A stretch of DNA of 64,000 nt, from assembly GCF_051020765.1 (NCBI RefSeq), contig NC_134930.1, forward strand, positions 372,001 through 436,000, read 5' to 3'. Below, one piece after another: positions 30,233-41,515 of this stretch. A program made the translations under genes and the position numbers. The first letter of the stretch is position 1. Every line of letters begins with the position of its first letter. The notes under the pieces were generated by a model, which was not told the origin of the DNA, made no database searches, and saw only the letters and a list, made by a program, of their open reading frames with translations. Source of the DNA: Lasioglossum baleicum (taxonomy: Eukaryota; Arthropoda; Insecta; Hymenoptera; Halictidae).

Positions 30233-33200
30233 TTATTGATTCTTAATCCTAAGGTAAGTTTGCACATTTTTTAACAATACTGGCCCACTCAAAGGTTTTG
30301 TTAAACTATCCGCATTCATACGATCACTTGGCACATGTGACACTTCTAACCTTTCATTCTTCACACACTCTCTCAAATAATGGCATCTCCTGTTTAACAA
30401 CTTTGATTTAGTCTTAAAATTTCCTCCTTTTGCCAATTTTACCACATTCATATTATCACATTTTACAGTCTTTCTCACTTTATCACCCATACCTATCTCA
30501 CTTAACAAATTAAAAGTCCATATCACTTCCTTCGTACCCTCAATTATCGCTTCCAGCTCACTCTCTGTCGATGACAATGCAGTAATCGTTTGCTTTTTGC
30601 TCCTCCAATGCACCAGATCTCCATTTCTATAAATTAACAGCCCTGTAAAGGATTTTGCATCCTTTGTGCTGTCCCATGATGCGTCGCTCTCACACTTCAG
30701 TTCTTTTTCCTCTGGATTTGCTCCATATTCTAAGCAATAATCTATAGATCCTTTCAAATACCTCAATATTCTTCTTAACGCTAACATGTGCATCTTCTTT
30801 GGTTTAATATTAAATTGTGATAAGCAGGTCACAGCATATGAAATATCCGGTCTCGCGTATATGCTCACATACATCAACCTTCCAAGCAATTCTTGGTATT
30901 CTTGCTCGTCACAAATATTACTCTCTTCACTATTGTCCATCTTGACATTCGGATCAATCGGCGTCTTTACAGGATTACACTCACTCATTCCGTAGAGCTC
31001 AAGCAATTTCTCAATATAATCCTTCAAATGCACTAAAATTCTTCCTTCCTTCTGTTCTATCTGCATTCCCAATACAGATTTTGCTTCCCCTAGATCTTTT
31101 ATATCTATGACTTTGGCTATTTCCTTCATATATTTCTTTTCAAACTCTTTACTACTCGACACAATTATCATGTCGTCTACATGCACCACACAATATATAT
31201 AATTTTCTCCATCTCTTTTATAAAACAGACATTGATCTTCTGTCGACTGTTTTAATCCATTTTTTAGCATCGTCTCAGTTAGAAATTCATTCCAGCACCT
31301 GCCAGCTTGTCGTAAACCATAGACACTCTTTTTTAGTTTACACACATTCTTCTTATTATTACAATGTGGCAACTCCATGTATATTTCCTCTTTCAACTTT
31401 CCATGCAGAAATGCAGTTTTAACATCATAAGCTTTTATCTTGACTTTCAACTGTGCGGCAATACTAAACAATATCCTTATTGTCTCAGTCCGAGCAACTG
31501 GTGCAAACGTTTCGGTAAAATCAAAACCTGGTCGTTGACCACAACCCATTGCGACCAGCCTTGCCTTGTACCTGCGCTCTTTTGTATTTGGGTCTTCCTT
31601 CAAATTGAACACCCATTTACTTTTTATAACTTTCTTATCCGGACGTTGCACAATCTCCCACACTTTGTGTTTCTCCATTGCTTTCATTTCTTCGTCCATC
31701 GCTCTTTGCCACTTCTCCCAGTCTTTTGAATTTCTAGCTTCTTGCACGCATGTTAGTATTTCTTCATTAGTTATTAACATAGCCATGTTTTTATTTCTAA
31801 GTCTTTCAGATCTTCTTAAGCCTTCTCTTTCAGCTCTATGTTGTGCCTCTTCTCGTCTTAATTGTCTTCTTACCTCCATCGCGCTTGATGTTGCTCCTTT
31901 CTGCCTTCCTCTTTTTCCAATTTCAATTGGTTGCTCTGTATTATCTATTCTTTCTTCTCTGTTGTTTTCGTTGATTTCATCATCAGTGTGTGCATTAATT
32001 TCTCTGTCTTCACTATCAGTGTTTGCATCTTCATATATACTATCCTCTTCACTTAAAACTTCCACCTGTTCTTCTACGTCTTCCAGTTGTATATCGTTTC
32101 CATTAGGTTCTTCATCCAATCCTATTACTACCAACTTCTTAACTATTTCTGTCTCATGATCACACTCATCTTTTAGCAGTTCTATACCATTCTTCGATTC
32201 ATCAAACTTTACGTCACAGTCACTTTTCACTACGTCTAGTTCTGGTATATACACTCTGTATGTATTATTCATGCCGTATCCAATGAATATACCTTTATAC
32301 GTCTTCTCATCGAATTTACTCGTTAACCTCCCTTTGTTTAACACATATGCAACGCAACCAAACCTTCTCAAATATTTAATGTTCGGCTTACGTCCATGCC
32401 ATATTTCGTATGGTGTTTTTCCATGAATACTGGATTTTATTCTATTTTTAACATGTGTTGACACACTTACACATTCACCCCAATATTCAACAGGCAGCTT
32501 TGAGTCTAATAACATTGCCCTGGTCATTTCTATCAGAGTTCTGTTCGCTCTCTCTGCCACTCCATTGCACTGTGGGGTTCTTGGTGGACTAAATTCTTGT
32601 TTAATCCCTTTTTGCTCCATCCAGATTCTTAAATTTTTGCCTATAAATTCTCCTCCATTGTCAGATCTGATAGCTTTTAGTGTTGTCCCAGTTTGATTTT
32701 CTTTCAAGGTGATTAGTTTCTTCAACTCTTCAGACGCTTCATTTTTTTCTTTTAATAACACAGTAAACAACACTCGTGAATAGTCGTCTATGATCGTAAA
32801 TATATATTTTTTACCTCCTTCTGTTTTTGGATTTATGGGACCAATTAGATCCATGTGCCATAATTCAAGAATTGCACTAGTTTTCCTGTTCTTTAACCTC
32901 GAATGTGTTTTTCTACACATTTTTCCTCCAATACAGTACTCACACTGCACATCAGTTTGACATTTCTCTTCCATCCCAATTACTAGATCTTCTCTTTTCA
33001 TGTCCCCTATGGTTCTTCTGTTTGCGTGTCCAAGTCTCCTGTGCCAAATGTCTTCATCAATTGACATATTCACTATTTCATCTCTTGCAGCATCTAACAC
33101 TGCATAGTACGCATTCCCTTCTCTTTTCGCTATCAACTTAACTTTCTCATGTTCCTTATACACTTTTGCACTGTGTTTGTCAAATTTAACATTGTAACCG

Positions 33201-34426
33201 TAATCTGTAATTTTAGCCACTGATATTAAGTTCGCACTCAGACCCGGAACAAACAATACATTTTTCAATCTTACATTCTCATCAGTTTCCACTTGTTTAA
33301 TGAGAATTTCACCTTTTCCATTTGAAACTAATTTTTTTCCGTCCTTATCTGCCAGACTAATTTCTCTTTCTTCATCTTCTAGTTTATTAAAAATACTTCT
33401 ATCACACGTCATATGACTCGTTGACCCTGAGTCCAATATCCAAGTTGTCTTCTTCATTTCTTTTTCTGTTTTGTTATTGTATTCTTGGTGTTGAACATAC
33501 ATAACTGACTCCTCTCCAGTTCTCATTGAGGTTTCTTCTCTGTGTCCACGTCCATATCCTCTTGTTCCGCGGTTTCCTTGATATCTTCCTCGTTGACCTC
33601 TTCCTCGTGAAGGTTCCTGATTTCTTGCCTTCTTACAATTTGCCGATATGTGACCAAATCCATTACAACTAAAACATTTCAATTTGCCGTAACACTCTGT
33701 CGACATATGGCCTTTCTTTCCGCAATTGTAGCATGAGACCTCACTTTTTGCATAATCTCTCACTTTCCTCACGTTTTCTTGATCTCTTGGTATCTTTTCT
33801 TCTCTTGTTCTTTCCCTTCTTAACTCTTCTTGCTTTAAAGCATATCTTATATCTTGGATTCTTATGTCTCTCTGGCTCTCGATAATCCTCACGTTGTTGT
33901 CGAATTCCGAGCGGAGTCCTCGCAGCACGTACATCCTCAATTCGCATTCTTCTATTATTTTCCCAAGTTGTCCGCATTTATTTTTCAAAGCCTCAGCTCG
34001 ATTTACATATTCGTCAACACTCTCTTCCCTTCTCATCTTTAAATTGGTCAACTCGCTTAACGATTTTATCCTCATTTGTTCCGTCTCAGCTGCCATATTT
34101 TCTTTGATCAGATTCCACAATCTGTCCGCATTGCGTTCATTACTATATTTTAGCAACTGTGCTTTACTCATGGTATTGATCATGATGGCCCTCGCCGCAT
34201 GGTTATTATCGTCCCACTTATCCCATACTACCATTTTCTCATGGTATCTCTCGTCTTCTTCTTCCGGTTTCTCCGGAGTTTTTATACCAATAACTTTCTT
34301 CCATAGTTTCTTTGCTCTTAAAATACTCTCTATTTTTTCCTTCCACAGGAAATAGTTGGAATCATCAAGTAGCTCAACGTTTGCCAGGTTCCAATTCTCG
34401 GCCATTTTATTTTTATTTAGGAACAC
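30233..34426 (-). CDS. Copia Gag-Pol polyprotein
   Basis: This 1397-residue frame has all copia domains in order. Gag has a DSNYFLWKEKI N-terminal segment and two zinc knuckles (CYNCGKKGHMSTEC about 232-245; CFSCNGFGHISANC about 251-264), then an RG-rich stretch (274-297). The protease has DSGSTSHM at about 332. Integrase has its HHCC finger (462-498) and the DDE residues D526, D589 and E625 (the last two 36 apart). Reverse transcriptase has KARLVAMG, YDVKTAFLHG and HVDD (instead of YVDD). RNase H has SDASWDSTKDAKSFTG. The ATG eight codons in (MAENW) is the more likely start, because family proteins begin close to that motif. The order integrase before reverse transcriptase identifies copia. 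Confidence 0.95.
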   Translation of the reverse strand: MFLNKNKMAENWNLANVELLDDSNYFLWKEKIESILRAKKLWKKVIGIKTPEKPEEEDERYHEKMVVWDKWDDNNHAARAIMINTMSKAQLLKYSNERNADRLWNLIKENMAAETEQMRIKSLSELTNLKMRREESVDEYVNRAEALKNKCGQLGKIIEECELRMYVLRGLRSEFDNNVRIIESQRDIRIQDIRYALKQEELRRERTREEKIPRDQENVRKVRDYAKSEVSCYNCGKKGHMSTECYGKLKCFSCNGFGHISANCKKARNQEPSRGRGQRGRYQGNRGTRGYGRGHREETSMRTGEESVMYVQHQEYNNKTEKEMKKTTWILDSGSTSHMTCDRSIFNKLEDEEREISLADKDGKKLVSNGKGEILIKQVETDENVRLKNVLFVPGLSANLISVAKITDYGYNVKFDKHSAKVYKEHEKVKLIAKREGNAYYAVLDAARDEIVNMSIDEDIWHRRLGHANRRTIGDMKREDLVIGMEEKCQTDVQCEYCIGGKMCRKTHSRLKNRKTSAILELWHMDLIGPINPKTEGGKKYIFTIIDDYSRVLFTVLLKEKNEASEELKKLITLKENQTGTTLKAIRSDNGGEFIGKNLRIWMEQKGIKQEFSPPRTPQCNGVAERANRTLIEMTRAMLLDSKLPVEYWGECVSVSTHVKNRIKSSIHGKTPYEIWHGRKPNIKYLRRFGCVAYVLNKGRLTSKFDEKTYKGIFIGYGMNNTYRVYIPELDVVKSDCDVKFDESKNGIELLKDECDHETEIVKKLVVIGLDEEPNGNDIQLEDVEEQVEVLSEEDSIYEDANTDSEDREINAHTDDEINENNREERIDNTEQPIEIGKRGRQKGATSSAMEVRRQLRREEAQHRAEREGLRRSERLRNKNMAMLITNEEILTCVQEARNSKDWEKWQRAMDEEMKAMEKHKVWEIVQRPDKKVIKSKWVFNLKEDPNTKERRYKARLVAMGCGQRPGFDFTETFAPVARTETIRILFSIAAQLKVKIKAYDVKTAFLHGKLKEEIYMELPHCNNKKNVCKLKKSVYGLRQAGRCWNEFLTETMLKNGLKQSTEDQCLFYKRDGENYIYCVVHVDDMIIVSSSKEFEKKYMKEIAKVIDIKDLGEAKSVLGMQIEQKEGRILVHLKDYIEKLLELYGMSECNPVKTPIDPNVKMDNSEESNICDEQEYQELLGRLMYVSIYARPDISYAVTCLSQFNIKPKKMHMLALRRILRYLKGSIDYCLEYGANPEEKELKCESDASWDSTKDAKSFTGLLIYRNGDLVHWRSKKQTITALSSTESELEAIIEGTKEVIWTFNLLSEIGMGDKVRKTVKCDNMNVVKLAKGGNFKTKSKLLNRRCHYLRECVKNERLEVSHVPSDRMNADSLTKPLSGPVLLKNVQTYLRIKNQ

Positions 34427-34483
34427 GTGTCTCTATTTCTCTTTTATCTCTTTATTTCTCCTCTTTTCTTTTTACTTTCAACC

Positions 34484-34497
34484 ACGGTCTGCTACCA
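34484..34497 (-). other. Primer binding site of the copia element
   Basis: On the minus strand TGGTAGCAGACCGTGG starts about two bases after the 5' LTR (34500). It begins with TGG, as for tRNA 3'-end primers. The tRNA is not identified. Confidence 0.5.
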
Positions 34498-34499
34498 AT

Positions 34500-34765
34500 T
34501 GTGGAGACACGAGGAATGGATTAAGACAAAGAATCAACTCCCGATGAAACACAACTTAATATTTATTAACTAATAATGAAACATGGAACACTCTCTGGAT
34601 GCATATGTATCTCATCCGCCACACTCAGCTCGGGACGACGCTTCCAAGCGTACCAATCGTCTCACGCATAACACACTGCGTCGCTACCAACCTCAAATAT
34701 CTTTCGATCGATTTATAGATCGATATAACCTAACACTCTGTTCTATCAATAAAAACAACCTCACA
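34500..34765 (-). repeat. 5' LTR of the copia element
   Basis: It has the same 266 bases as 29951-30216; I found no difference by eye. Identical LTRs indicate insertion too recent to have accumulated substitutions. Confidence 0.95.
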
Positions 34766-35044
34766 ACTTTTAGTATTCTTTTGTAATTCAGTAATTCTTT
34801 TCCAATTCGAATTTTTAATTTTTAAACGAATTTTTAAACGCAAGTTTTCCAAATTTCCATTACATATCATCTAGTAAACTAATCAATTTAATGTAACATC
34901 TGTAAAAAAGTTATTCTATTTCACAGCGACTGGCATCAATTACGAGGTTGACTGTACACTGTACATATAGTAATCGCAATTGACCGTTTTTGATGGTCTA
35001 CATTGAGGGGGTTCAAAATTTATTAGAATATTCGACGTTTTATC

Positions 35045-35310
35045 TTCTACATATGTCAGGTCTACTGTCAATGTTAAGAAAGAAGCGATCAACTGAAACA
35101 TTGAACGGATCACTTCAATTCTTCAATTTTATTTCGAACGTTGTATTAAGGTCAAGGGTTTAGAGGAGGTCCCTAAGTCCCGGAGACCTATTTCCGCTCT
35201 GTGCTTGACTATCCTCCCGGAATAGTCTAACTTGACCTAATTTCGTCAAGTCCTACATCTGTGCGTCCTTGAATCGATATCTGTTTCACAACTTCCAAAG
35301 ACGGGTGTAA
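35045..35310. repeat. Dispersed repeat, direct copy at 48135-48395
   Basis: Both copies share TACATATGTCAG, then GGAGGTCCCTAAGTCCCGGA and TTGACCTAATTTCGTCAAGT, with small insertions. There is no coding frame. It may be part of a solo LTR or an intron-like repeat; the family is unknown. Confidence 0.65.
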
Positions 35311-36300
35311 CGTCCGAGGTCGGGCGTTATTAGGATACTGGGAATAATTCGATTTCGCGCTCTTGACTTTTCGTTCGCGACTCGCGGTGACGTGGAGCGT
35401 ACCACGCAGATCCAGTTCGAGTGAGATTTTAATTGAATTTTATGATTCGATCTCGAGAGAGGTTTTGGATCGGGATTTAGGAATTCTCGGACGGCTAGAC
35501 CAAGTCCGCCTGACCGTGAATGAGGAGGGTACCCGAACGGCTAGACCAGGTCCGCCTAATTCGGGGTTGGATCGTTGGCACGAACGGCTAGACCAAGTCC
35601 GCCTAAGGGTACGCGCACAGTGGACCCGTTTTCGCCCGACGACCGACTTTTTCCCACACAGACGAGCGTTCGGGAAGCATGTGTTGGTGTCTTTTCGGCC
35701 GATTTCGACCGAAAAGGTGCTCACAGTGGAGCCGACATCGGGCAAAATGGTCAAGGGCAGCGGGGAGCCGAACCTTTTCGAGACCTTCGAGAAGGGTAAC
35801 AATGGACAAACCCCATGGGGTCCCGACGCCGGAGGAGAATCAAATCATTTTGTTTTTCGCCCTACGTCGCACGGTGCAGCGTTCACTTTAAATAATTTTC
35901 ATGTCGCCAATTTTCAAGTATCCGTATTTTTAAGAATGGGTCCACAAAGAGGACACTTGGGGCTATATTATCATTATTTTTATTTTTCCAATTTCCTGGC
36001 GGTATGATAGCAATGCGCCTGTTTAAAAAACAAATGCAAAATAAACTATGAAAATAAATATTTTTTCAACTGAAATAATTTTTATTAAATACTCTTATGG
36101 TTTCACTATGTGCACCCAAAACTAAAATTGTCATTGTTTTGTTAGTTTGGCCGTTATAATTTAATGAAAAAGTTGTGACACCTCATATTTCACGTCCGCG
36201 TAGAACCACCAATTTTCAAGATTGCAAAGAATTCTCTTTGAGATACGTTCATAACTTTTTTGGATTATAACGTTCATATTAACGTCCTGTTCTAAACGAA

Positions 36301-38160
36301 AAAAATTAATAATTAGTTTTGTATTTTTTATAATTTAAAGTAATGCACTCACCGCACTGAATAATATCTACACTATAAATGTTTAGAAAATCAAGGAGTG
36401 CATATACATTATAACAACAAAGAAAGTATAATAGAAAAAATTTTTTCCTTCAAATGGATGTCGCAGTTGTTTCCGATGTCAGCGTTTGTGCTTAGGTTCT
36501 ATCTCTTATAATCTATGATCGATGTATTAATATTGTAATGTATTAATATTTTAATGTATTTCAGTACATAGATTTTTTAAAATGACGTTACCATAGTAAA
36601 CGAATTATTGCCACGTCTTGAGGATTTTGCATCACTATGCGACGTATGATAGCGTAGCGGCTATCGGCACGTGCAATAAAACATTTGGCGCGTCCAATTC
36701 ATAATTCTTTACTGTAAAGTTTTTAAATTACTTTACAACTGAGTTAAGTAAAGTACAACTCGTGATGTCCGAGAAAGTGCCGACTTCCAGCTCAATAGTA
36801 ATGATCTGTCATAAACCTCTTCATAGAGAACAGCCCCGGGAACGGCACATAAACAAATCGAGCCTATCATCTGTAGGTCTGCCTATCCCCACCACAGCCG
36901 CGCCCCTGGTCCCAATGTTTTGACTTCGACGCTGTACGCTAGATAGTATGTGTGGCTGCCGTAGCCAATACTTCGACAACAGCCGAACATGCGTGTGAAA
37001 CGAGGCCTGCCTCCTCCACTCTAATCCAATCGGGCGCGCATCGTACCTAGAGACACGTCACCGTAGTCCTGCCTGGGAACCTTCTTCTCACGCTCGCATC
37101 AATACAATGTCGCCAATTCGGACCCATACGAGATGGCGCCTTGCCACCCCCTACAATCGCGTAGTAGTGGGCGGTAACGGTTTAATATCTTAACCCACTC
37201 AGAGTTGTGCTAATTCAATTATACAATTAAATTACATTGTATTTCAATTATACATATAGTAATTCAACTACGTCATCACTGAATTACATATTATATGAAA
37301 GTACAGTTCTTCAAATTATAGTCCAGAACTTTGAAGAAGCGCGGATATATTTTTTTGTTTTTCTTTTATATGCTAGTTTGCTGTCTATGCGGCGTAGTTT
37401 CTATTCCTCATCCTCCTTCATAATAGGTACCGCTATTTTATAATTGTACTCCAATTGCAATTACGAATTACATTGTAGTTTAATTGAATGAAGATATGAA
37501 TTATAAATTACAATATGACTGAATTACGATGTAATTCAATTATTTTGTATTAGGTCGGAGAGAAAGTCCTTACGGTTTTTGTTATTTTGATTTTAGTTAA
37601 AAACCGCAAGAACTTTCGATCCGGCCTAATAATTGTGATTCCTGGAGTGATTCAATTGTAATTCTGCACAACTCCGAACCCACTGCTGTTCCGCTACCGC
37701 TTCGTACGGGGCAGTGTATTGGACTACTTGTTGGACATAAACAAATTAAAAATGTTTTTTCACTACATGAAAGGTGTCCCATCTCAACTTGGCCACAAGT
37801 GTCTTCCAGGTGGAAGACAGATAAAAGAGTCGCTGCACACGGTGTTCGCGTTGACGGGAAACCCCAAAAATGAATAGCTGCAGCTTACAACTGACCGTGG
37901 AGGTCTGCAAGGTTTATAACACATAATTGCTATTGAGGCATAGGAAGATGTCAGAGTCTTCCTTCGTGGCTGCAACAATAAAGTAATAAAGAACTAAATG
38001 TATTTAAGAGATGCTTTCTCTAAAAAATTTGCAATACATACAATATTCCGGTACGTTGTTGAACTTTCGATGCCGTGGGTGTGGTCACGCCGATAAAAAC
38101 GACCTTGTTATTAGAAAAAATTTTTCTCATTTCTTTGTCGTCTTCATGTATATGCACTCC
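36301..38160. other. Internal region of the inverted-repeat transposon
   Basis: AT-rich sequence with a GC-richer block at 36820-37190. No open frame with a recognisable product, and the short mariner-like element at 37550-37629 lies here. Confidence 0.45.
37550..37629. mobile_element. 80-bp mariner-like miniature inverted repeat
   Basis: TTAGGTCGGAGAGAAAGTCC at the left is mirrored by the right end (TTAGGCCGGATCGAAAGTTC in reverse complement). TA sits at each border. It consists almost entirely of the two terminal repeats, about 35 bases each. Confidence 0.65.
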
Positions 38161-39825
38161 ATGTAAGTACATTACTTTAAATTATAAAAAATACAAAACT
38201 AATTACTAATTTTTTTCGTTCATTATTGAGATCCTTTGAGTACCACCGATTTTTTTTGTTTAGAACTGGACGTTAATATGAACGTTATAATACAAAAAAG
38301 TTTGCGACATTTTTAACTTTCCGATAAATAAGAACACTATCGTTTTGAAAACAGCGAGATTAACGATTTTCTTGAATCCATATTTATTAAGCTTAACATT
38401 TTTAAACCTAAGAAAATGAAAACACTATCCGGATGTGGCATGTTTCAGTTTTTTTTCAAAAATCAGACGATCAGTGAAATGATAATTAAAATAAACAACA
38501 ATTAAAGATAATAATTCTGCTTACGATTGATCTAAAAATCGCAGTATCTTATAATTGTTTTAGTTTTTAATTATTCTCGAGTATCCATACTTCCGTGAAC
38601 GTTGATCTACATACAATTAATGCACATTGCACATGTATCATTCCATACAAAATAGGACTCCTGTTATGTTGCAGTCTTTAGTAAAATATGAACGTATCAA
38701 AGAGATTTCTTTGAAATCTTGAAAATTGATGGTTCTACGCGGACGTGGAATATGAGGTATCACAACTTTTCCATTAAATTATAACGGCCAAACTAACAAA
38801 ACAATGACAATTTTAGTTTTGGGTGCACATAGTGAAACCATAAGAGTCATCATACCGCCAGGAAATTGGAAAAATAAAAATAATGATAATATAGCCCCAA
38901 GTGTCCTCTTTGCGAACCCGTTCTTAAAAATACGGATATTTGAAATTTGGCGACATGAAAATTATTTAAAGTGAACGCTGCACCGTGCGACGTAGGGCGA
39001 AAAACAAAATGATTTGATTCTCCTCCGGCGTCGGGACCCCATGGGGTTTGTCCATTGTTACCCTTCTCGAAGGTCTCGAAAAGGTTCGGCTCCCCGCTGA
39101 CCTTGACCATTTTGCCCGATGTCGGCTCCACTGTGAGCACCTTTTCGGTCGAAATCGGCCGAAAAGACATCAACACATGCTTCCCGAACACTCGTCTGTG
39201 TGGGCAAAAGTCGGTCGTCGGGCGAAAACGGGTCCACTGTGCGCGTACCCTAATGCGCTCACCTACGGTACACTTGATCTGGGTGTCCTGATCCCACAGT
39301 AATATTTCTTGAAATTTCCTCTTTAAAATGAGCCCTTGAAATGACCTTGATCTTCGAAAATTAAAGTTTTACCTTCTCAAGGTCATGTTATTATACATAT
39401 CTGAATGTATTTTTCGATCAGTTACCCGATGCAATAAAATAAAAATGTAGTTATGTATCAAAAAACATCGATGACCTTGATAACTCCGAAAAAATGACCT
39501 TCGGGAAAAAATAATCGTGCCAGATACAGGGTGGGGCAATAACATCGTCCACCTTGAATATCTTCGTTATTTGCAATAATATGGAAAAATGTTTTCAACA
39601 AAAATTGCACGGTACATGAGGGGACATGCTGTGACAAAAACATTTTTTGCATGGGTGGAGGTATAGAGGAGATTCCAAGGTCACCTTGATTTTTTTTAAA
39701 TGGAAGCACCTACTTTCTGTATCACGAATCGATAGACTATCGAATTCTGAGTAAAAATGTATTGACCTCCATTAGGGTGTCCCTTAAAAGACGAAGGTGC
39801 GATAAAATGTTAGGACGCCCTCTAA

Positions 39826-41322
39826 TTAACTTCCCGATTTTATAGGGAAGTTATTGTAATGACCCCGAAGATCGAAAATCGATTTTTTAGCAGACCTTCA
39901 CGTTTCATGGTCTTTGCAGTCATTTTAGACTATTTTCAGCAAAATGTTCGTATGTGTGTGTGGATGTGTGTGCGTATGTATGTCCGTTTGCATGTTATCA
40001 AATTTTTCGTTAACGTTTTCTGAAAAAGTAACAACGCGATCAGAATGATGAATGATGCAATCGATGTGCCCCGTCGTAACTTAGAGCTGATTAGATTTTG
40101 GTCCACATTGGTCAAGTAGTTTTTTAGATTTTTAGTTTTTTTCGAAAGGAGTTCATTCAACAATGCAATTTATACGACAGAACGGAAAGTTTCCACCGAA
40201 GAAACAAACTTAATTACACAAAAAATTTTTCTTCATTTTTTTAAAATTAAAAAAAATTTTTTTGTACCTTACGCTAATGTTTCCGCTTACAATAATCGAA
40301 AATTATCCCAATGCAAGAGTGAGTTAATCATCTCTACTCCCGAGAATACATTTTCAAAGAATATCGATGAAAGTACAAAAAAAATTTATATTACAATCTT
40401 TAAAAAACCAATCAGTTCAAAACGAATTATTAACTGAGATTAAATTGAAAATGAATATAAACTATATGATAATTATTAATAACTTTGATGTTGAAAACGG
40501 ATTGGTTAATGGAGCACACATGCGGAATATTAAAATTTCTTACTTTTCAAGAAAATACTAAAATTCCGTCTATATTGTGGTTAGATTTTCAATTGGCCAG
40601 AGTAGGAGTGAAAGTAAGAACTCGTTATCGTGATTATATGAAAAATGCAAATATTCATCAAAATATAAAACCAATAATAAAAATCTCGAATCATGTAAAT
40701 ATGTCGAGTGAGGAAAAATATCAAATCACACGTAGTCAATTTCCAGTGGTTCCTGCTGAAGCGATTACGGTTCATAAAAGTCAGGGACAAACATACGAGA
40801 AAAGTATGTTTGAATTTTAAAACATCAGAAAAACGAACTTTACAAATGTTGTATGTAGCACTGAGTAGAGTTTGAAAATTGAGCGGTTTATATATTTTGG
40901 TACAATTTAAATTAACAGTATCGAAGAAAACCAAGATCAATACTGCAAACCCGGATAATGAGGAGTTGTATCGTTTGCGAAAAACTAATTAAGACAATTT
41001 ATTTTGCAACATTAGTATGCTATAACAAGGAACCAAGCGAGCAACGAGCCTACGATGTTCGTTTAATGCGACGCCATATAGCAAACATTTTGATAAGTAG
41101 AAAACTATTGAATTTCCCTGAAAACGTTTAATCTTCTTAAAACGTATTAAAAATAATGATAATAATATACTGCTACTAACGAATCGGGAAGTTCTTTGTG
41201 TGGCTCTTGGAGAGTCACACACCAAATAAAAAAACATTAATAGCTGCAGGCCCTACTAGCCAAGCGTATCACTAACCCTCTCGCAAGAGCAGTCCTACCC
41301 GCGAGCAACAATAACCCTCTAG
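39826..41322 (+). mobile_element. Helitron/Helentron-like element, copy B
   Basis: It is collinear with copy A (10230-11837), with the same 5' stem-loop and CTAG 3' end. The mirror arm of its host at 42745-42762 reads straight through the insertion point. The site is therefore between CTCTAA and TTTT, without target duplication; two bases of the border are ambiguous. The GT tract and the terminal GCGAGC repetition are much shorter than in copy A. Confidence 0.85.
40367..40911 (+). pseudogene. Helitron helicase remnant in copy B
   Basis: It carries the same C-terminal helicase motifs as copy A (AEAITVHKSQGQTYEK, then LYVALSRV), now with a TGA after the ALSRV box and a frameshift after GQTYEK. 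It is non-functional. Confidence 0.75.
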
Positions 41323-41515
41323 TTTTATTCCTTTTCATGTGCTAAGTAAGTGTGTAAAATATTAGCCTAATCGGATTATTCTAAACCCTGCCTCAAGTGG
41401 CTCAAAGTTAGGAGATATTCTGTAAAATTTAAAAGTATTTAGTATTTTTGTCGTTTTGAGTGAAAAACTGCTTACAATAGATGAGTTTCACAATAACAGA
41501 ATATAATCACACAAT

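Larger units (their letters stand above)
29951..34765 (-). mobile_element. Ty1/copia LTR retrotransposon, structurally complete
   Basis: Two 266-bp LTRs that appear identical flank a single uninterrupted 1397-codon gag-pol frame. The 5-bp target duplication ACTTT is at 29946-29950 and 34766-34770. The polypurine tract and a primer site next to the LTRs are in place. Nothing I can see disables it, so it is a candidate for a recently active copy. The uninterrupted target repeat is visible at about 2795 and 17535. Confidence 0.95.
35607..39250. mobile_element. 3.6-kb inverted-repeat transposon, TAA target duplication
   Basis: The ends read GGGTACGCGCACAGTGGACC inward from both sides, and TAA flanks both (35604-35606; 39251-39253). 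Arms are close reverse complements over 35607-36300 and about 38640-39250. A frame in each arm (35363-36007 plus; 38850-39191 minus) encodes the same peptide, because the arms mirror each other; it resembles nothing I know. A 3-bp TAA/TTA duplication is typical of PIF/Harbinger, the tentative assignment. No transposase is seen in the internal 36300-38600. Confidence 0.8.

Noticed and set aside
31566..32159. 197-codon plus frame opposite the copia gene
   Set aside because: It is the antisense shadow of the copia polyprotein.
35363..36007. 214-codon frame as a host gene
   Set aside because: Most of it lies in the inverted-repeat arm of the TAA-flanked element and is mirrored at 38850-39250; no domain is recognised.
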